Source: Deltaproteobacteria bacterium (GTDB lineage Bacteria; Myxococcota_A; JAADFL01). Taken from it: a stretch of DNA of 12,500 bases. The notes below the pieces were generated by a model. The model was not told the DNA's origin. It worked only from the letters and a program-made list of their open reading frames with translations, and made no database searches. Both the position numbers and the translations under genes were made by a program. Below are positions 6,870 through 12,500 of the stretch, in pieces (positions within the stretch are counted from its first letter, which is position 1; every line of letters begins with the position of its first letter). The stretch is taken from contig JAADFL010000061.1 of NCBI GenBank assembly GCA_013152945.1, positions 27,607 to 40,106 of the forward strand, given 5' to 3'.

Positions 6870-8114
6870 ATGGCACTTTCAAAGATCATCAAGCTTGCTT
6901 GGCGTAACCTGTGGCGGCATAAGCGTAGAACATGGATAACCGTTTCATCCATAGGCCTGGGCATGGCATTTGCGTTGTTCCTGATAGCCCTTGGCGATGG
7001 GGTTTATAAGAAATTGATAGACCAGGGTATAAGGCTCGAGGCAGGGCATGTCACCCTGGAGCACCCTGATTATGAAAAAGCACCTGCTGTGGACAGGTAT
7101 GTCGGGCCATTGTCGTCAATTTCAAAGGCGTGCAGATCTATCAGTGGAGTAAAAAGAATAAGGCCGATAATTCGGGGCCAGGCTGTTATTTCCACGAGTG
7201 CCGGATCCTCGGGTGTCGGGGTGGTGGCGGGCAACCCTGAAGAGGAAAAAGCCGTTTCCCTGATTCCAGGGAAAATAGTGGAAGGCCGCTATATAGAAAA
7301 AGGTGACAAGAGGGGTGTTGTAATAGGAAAGAGCCTTGCCAAGCGATTGAAATTAAAGGTGGGCAAGAAGCTCGTCCTCACCACCAATGATGTGAACGGA
7401 GAACTTGTAAACGAGTTGCTGCGTGTGAAAGGCATTTTCAAGACAGGGATCGAGGAGGCTGACGGTTTCCTGGTACAAGTGCCCCTGGCGGTCGGCAGGA
7501 GGATATACAAACTTCCGGATGACTACGTAACCAGGATTGGGCTCATACTCGATGATCCCAAGGACCAAGACAGCGTCATGGAAGCGGTGTCCGCGGCATT
7601 GTCCGGAAAAAACGTGGCGGTTCTCCCATGGCAAAAGGTGCTCCCGGATCTGTCTTCGTACATTGCAGTAGACAAGGGCTCGAACATCATATTCCAGATT
7701 ACAATCCTATTCCTCATCGGCTTCACTATTCTCAATACCATCCTGATGAGCGTAATGGAAAGACAACGTGAGTTCGCCACCCTTCTTGCCATCGGAACAA
7801 GTCCACTGTTCTTGAAAGCACAGGTGCTCGTCGAATCGGCATTCATAGGATTGCTTGGTTGTGTACTAGGCCTTGGAATAGGCGGGTCACTTTCGTACTA
7901 CGTGGAAAAGAACGGCCTGGACATGAGCAGCACGTTTTCCAAGGGAACGAGCGTTGCAGGTTTCACCATCGATCCCCTGATAAGGACCGACCTTACCATG
8001 GGCTTGATGTTATGGCTCGGACTTGGTGTTTTCCTTGGAACCATGGTGATAGGCCTTTACCCTGCTTTTAAGTCGGGCAAAGTTGATATAGCCCAGACCT
8101 TGAGGATGAATTGA
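6870..8114 (+). CDS. ABC transporter permease, FtsX/MacB/LolCE type (second subunit)
   Basis: The protein has 414 residues. The reading frame is open further upstream, to 6543, but that part overlaps the first permease. The ATG at 6870 follows GGAGG (6858-6862) and gives the same N-terminus as the partner (LAWRNLWRHKRRTWIT). TM1 lies at about 22-42, the periplasmic domain at 43-270, TM2 at 273-294, TM3 at 317-345 and TM4 at 375-400. The coupling region is LNTILMSVMERQREFATLLAIGTSP (288-312). Compared with the first subunit, the core is conserved but the periplasmic domain has diverged, as in LolC/LolE-type heterodimers where the subunits play different roles. The gap to the first permease is 17 bases. 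Confidence 0.92.
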   Translation: MALSKIIKLAWRNLWRHKRRTWITVSSIGLGMAFALFLIALGDGVYKKLIDQGIRLEAGHVTLEHPDYEKAPAVDRYVGPLSSISKACRSISGVKRIRPIIRGQAVISTSAGSSGVGVVAGNPEEEKAVSLIPGKIVEGRYIEKGDKRGVVIGKSLAKRLKLKVGKKLVLTTNDVNGELVNELLRVKGIFKTGIEEADGFLVQVPLAVGRRIYKLPDDYVTRIGLILDDPKDQDSVMEAVSAALSGKNVAVLPWQKVLPDLSSYIAVDKGSNIIFQITILFLIGFTILNTILMSVMERQREFATLLAIGTSPLFLKAQVLVESAFIGLLGCVLGLGIGGSLSYYVEKNGLDMSSTFSKGTSVAGFTIDPLIRTDLTMGLMLWLGLGVFLGTMVIGLYPAFKSGKVDIAQTLRMN

Positions 8115-8151
8115 TAGCCGGCGCAGGCGGCAATCTGTGGAAGGTGTGTCA

Positions 8152-8868
8152 ATGAAAGAAATACTTGGTCTCGAAGCCGTTACAAAGGAATATGGACAGG
8201 GCGACATCAAGGTTTTTGCATTGAAAGATGTCAGTATGTCCGTCAACCAGGGTGACTTCCTGGCCCTGGCAGGTCCATCCGGTTCCGGGAAAACCACAAT
8301 GCTCAACCTCATCGGCGGTCTCGACAGGCCGACCCATGGCAAGGTTGAAGTAGATGGCGTCGATATTTCCAGGTTGAGCGGGGGCGCATTGAGCAGGCTT
8401 CGCCTGCACAAGATTGGTTTCGTTTTCCAGGCATACAACCTGATCCCGGTCCTGACGGCATACGAAAATGCGGAATACGTGCTAATGCTTCAGGGTGCAT
8501 CCGTAAAGGAACGGAAAAGAAAAATCATGAGCCTACTCAAAGAGGTCGGACTCGACGGCAAGGAAAACAGGTACCCGCGAGAGCTTTCCGGCGGGCAACA
8601 ACAGAGGGTTGCAATTGCCAGGGCCATAGCGGCTGAGCCGGCCCTGGTCCTCGCCGACGAACCCACGGCGAACGTGGATTCGAAAACCGCAAAAGCACTC
8701 TTGGACCTGATGGAAAGGTTGAACACGGAAAAAGGCATCACGTTCATCTTTTCAACCCATGACCCGGCTGTCATGGATCGAGCCAGGAAACTTGTTCACC
8801 TCAAGGACGGGAAAATCGAGGAAATTGAAGAAAAGGAGTCAAAAACCAGGGAGCCCAATGCCGACTGA
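8152..8868 (+). CDS. ABC transporter ATP-binding protein, LolD/MacB family
   Basis: The protein has 238 residues, the usual size for LolD-type ATPases. All nucleotide-binding elements are intact: Walker A GPSGSGKTT (41-49), Q-loop Q93 in VFQAYNLIP, signature LSGGQQQR (145-152), Walker B ALVLADEP with catalytic E170, D-loop NVDSKTA and H-loop H203 in FSTHDP. The YNLIPVLTAYEN stretch is characteristic of the LolD/MacB/FtsE group. GTG at 8137 is a possible earlier start, but ATG at 8152 has GGAAGG (8139-8144) seven bases upstream and gives the normal N-terminus. It would power the two permeases encoded just before it, on the cytoplasmic side. The C-terminal 20 residues are highly charged. Confidence 0.95.
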   Translation: MKEILGLEAVTKEYGQGDIKVFALKDVSMSVNQGDFLALAGPSGSGKTTMLNLIGGLDRPTHGKVEVDGVDISRLSGGALSRLRLHKIGFVFQAYNLIPVLTAYENAEYVLMLQGASVKERKRKIMSLLKEVGLDGKENRYPRELSGGQQQRVAIARAIAAEPALVLADEPTANVDSKTAKALLDLMERLNTEKGITFIFSTHDPAVMDRARKLVHLKDGKIEEIEEKESKTREPNAD

Positions 8869-8890
8869 CGGGAAAACATAGGAGAAAAAA

Positions 8891-10225
8891 TTGCCGGCCA
8901 TGAAAAAAAAGATAAATAATTCCTTCTTGTTGCTGGTTCTTGTCCCGGCGATCTTCATCGGCTCCAGGCCGTGCCGGGCCTTCTTCGAATTTGAAAAAAC
9001 GCCTTTCTCCATTGACATGGGCGCCAGCCTGCGAGGCATCTTTGCCGGTTTCCAGAATTACGATGATCCGTTCATCTTCGGCAATAACAACAGTGCCGAC
9101 GGGATGTTCCAGGGCATATTTAGGCTTACCGCCGATGGGGACATGCTCGAATGGTTGCACTACGAGGTACATGGAATCCAGACCGTGCTGTCCACAACGT
9201 CCGGTTATTCCTCCCTTGGAATGGTGCAGACAGGCAACAAGGGCATGTACAGGTTCATAGACACCCACTTTGACTGGGCCGACTCGTCCGACTTCTTTGC
9301 ATCCATGGCCCTGGACAGGTTCAACATACGGTTTTCCCTGCCATGGTTCGACTTTACCGTGGGCAGACAGGCCATCAACTTTTCCAAGACCTATTTCTTC
9401 AGTCCCCTGGATGTATTCCTGCCTTTCAACCCGACCAGCTTCGACAGGGATTATAAGCCCGGAGTCGACTCTGTAAAGATTGATATTCCAATAGGAGATT
9501 TTTCAGGCATCACACTGGTCGGAGCTCTTGGAAGGCGACTGGAAATAAGAGCGAATCTGCAAAAGATCGATATAGAAAACGGAAGCTTCAGAAATGACGT
9601 CGTGTTCGGATCCGCTTTCATGGCGAGGGCATTCACAACCCTTGGAGATTTCGATCTTTCCGTACAGGGCGGCAAGATATACGGAGGATACGAAGCAGGC
9701 GCAGGTTTCGAGGGAGAGATCTTCACTCTCGGCATAAGGGGAGAGGCTTCATACTTCAAAGCATCTTCAAAAAGAAAGGTACAGCATTTGCCGATGGGTG
9801 CTTCCTTGTACCTGGTCGAGGACTCGGTGAGCGCGGTTTTGGGTATCGACAGGCAGTTCGAAAACAGCTTTTATTTTGCACTGGAATACTTTTACAACAG
9901 CGCAGGCGGCGGTCCCGGGGACTTGCCCGTATCAATGGTCAGGTCCATGGCAGGCACCTTGCTTGCAATGGGAGAACATGAGCTGGGTCTGGTGACTACC
10001 TATGAGCCTTACCCTCTCATCAAACTCCAGTTGGCTTGGATTTTCTCGGCTACCGACCAGTCGACCCTGCTTTCCCCGATGGTCTCGTACTCTATTTCAG
10101 ATGAGGCCGACTTTTTGTTCTCCGCTTATATCGGACTTGGCGCACGGCCCGTGAACGGCGAATTGAAAAGTGAATACGGTTCGTACCCCAACGTGTACCT
10201 CGGCGAATTCAAGTTCTATTTTTAG
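8891..10225 (+). CDS. Predicted outer-membrane beta-barrel protein
   Basis: The protein has 444 residues from a TTG start. GGAG at 8881-8884 is six bases before this TTG but 15 bases before the in-frame ATG at 8900, so TTG fits better. With ATG it would be 441 residues, and the signal peptide (KKKINNSFLLLVLVPAIFIG, cleavage likely near PCRA) is the same. The mature chain is rich in alternating aromatic/polar strands and turns, has almost no Cys, and ends in EFKFYF with a terminal Phe, the usual signal for the BAM insertion machinery. The segment FDFTVGRQAINFSKTYFFSP (153-172), followed by a GVDSVKIDIP strand, resembles large porin-like families with a GRQ strand such as DUF1302, but this is recognition by eye. 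As the last gene of the transport unit (22 bases after the ATPase), it is likely the outer-membrane partner or target of that system. Confidence 0.85.
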   Translation: MPAMKKKINNSFLLLVLVPAIFIGSRPCRAFFEFEKTPFSIDMGASLRGIFAGFQNYDDPFIFGNNNSADGMFQGIFRLTADGDMLEWLHYEVHGIQTVLSTTSGYSSLGMVQTGNKGMYRFIDTHFDWADSSDFFASMALDRFNIRFSLPWFDFTVGRQAINFSKTYFFSPLDVFLPFNPTSFDRDYKPGVDSVKIDIPIGDFSGITLVGALGRRLEIRANLQKIDIENGSFRNDVVFGSAFMARAFTTLGDFDLSVQGGKIYGGYEAGAGFEGEIFTLGIRGEASYFKASSKRKVQHLPMGASLYLVEDSVSAVLGIDRQFENSFYFALEYFYNSAGGGPGDLPVSMVRSMAGTLLAMGEHELGLVTTYEPYPLIKLQLAWIFSATDQSTLLSPMVSYSISDEADFLFSAYIGLGARPVNGELKSEYGSYPNVYLGEFKFYF

Positions 10226-10264
10226 CGCCGCCGGTATAAAGAAATTAGAGAATTAAAGAAAAAA

Positions 10265-10290
10265 AGCCCACCCGCTTTCGCGGGTGGGCT
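10265..10290 (-). terminator. Intrinsic terminator of the rRNA operon
   Basis: AGCCCACCCGC (10265-10275) and GCGGGTGGGCT (10280-10290) form an 11-bp perfect stem around a 4-base loop. On the minus strand the stem is followed by a run of T bases with one C (complement of 10255-10264), so it terminates transcription coming from the 5S gene. On the plus strand the stem is followed by A bases, so it is not a good terminator for the barrel gene, and none was found in the 39 bases after that gene. Confidence 0.88.
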
Positions 10291-10300
10291 AAAAAAATTC

Positions 10301-10414
<114 letters not shown>

Positions 10415-10509
10415 AAAAACCGATGACCAAACAGCAAAGAAAAGAGACATATCCAGGTCACGTGCCTGAAATAATCCCGGTTCGTCCATCCATGGGTGGC
10501 GATATCGAG
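10415..10509 (-). other. 23S-5S spacer
   Basis: This stretch of about 95 bases separates the mature 23S 3' end from the 5S 5' end. No tRNA is present. It should contain processing stems formed with the flanks of the rRNAs; none was drawn with confidence. Confidence 0.6.

Positions 10510-12500
<1,991 letters not shown>

Overview
The window looks like chromosomal DNA of a Gram-negative bacterium, probably of the Myxococcota or a related former deltaproteobacterial lineage. The support is indirect. A secreted metallopeptidase ends in a Cys-rich segment, a long Asp/Thr linker and a MYXO-CTERM-like anchor, a style typical of myxobacterial and related secretomes. A LolA-like periplasmic protein and an outer-membrane beta-barrel imply two membranes. 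Base composition is moderate (about half GC by eye), and Arg AGG and Ile ATA codons are used freely. No species can be named.

Layout. Bases 1-91 hold two near-identical 20-bp repeats that may be the end of a transposon lying to the left. Next come two plus-strand genes, 198-1109 (secreted TPR protein) and 1131-1580 (small membrane-anchored protein), then a tRNA with anticodon CAT at 1764-1840 behind its own likely promoter. A large minus-strand gene (1989-4694) encodes the secreted zinc metallopeptidase. A divergent intergenic region (4695-4856) carries an 18-bp operator-like dyad.

From 4857 to 10225 runs a tight five-gene plus-strand operon: a LolA-like periplasmic protein, two FtsX/MacB-type permeases, a LolD/MacB-type ATPase and a predicted outer-membrane beta-barrel. 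Together these could form a trans-envelope route. The ATPase drives a permease heterodimer that extracts a lipidated or hydrophobic substrate from the inner membrane, the LolA-like protein carries it across the periplasm, and the barrel receives or inserts it. This is the best candidate in the window for an undescribed system. The components are known families; the specific assembly and its substrate are inference.

The right end is the 3' part of a ribosomal RNA operon on the minus strand: 23S rRNA (about 12500 down to 10510, 5' end outside the window), 5S rRNA (about 10414-10301) and a strong intrinsic terminator (10290-10265). The rRNA operon and the transport operon converge on that terminator.
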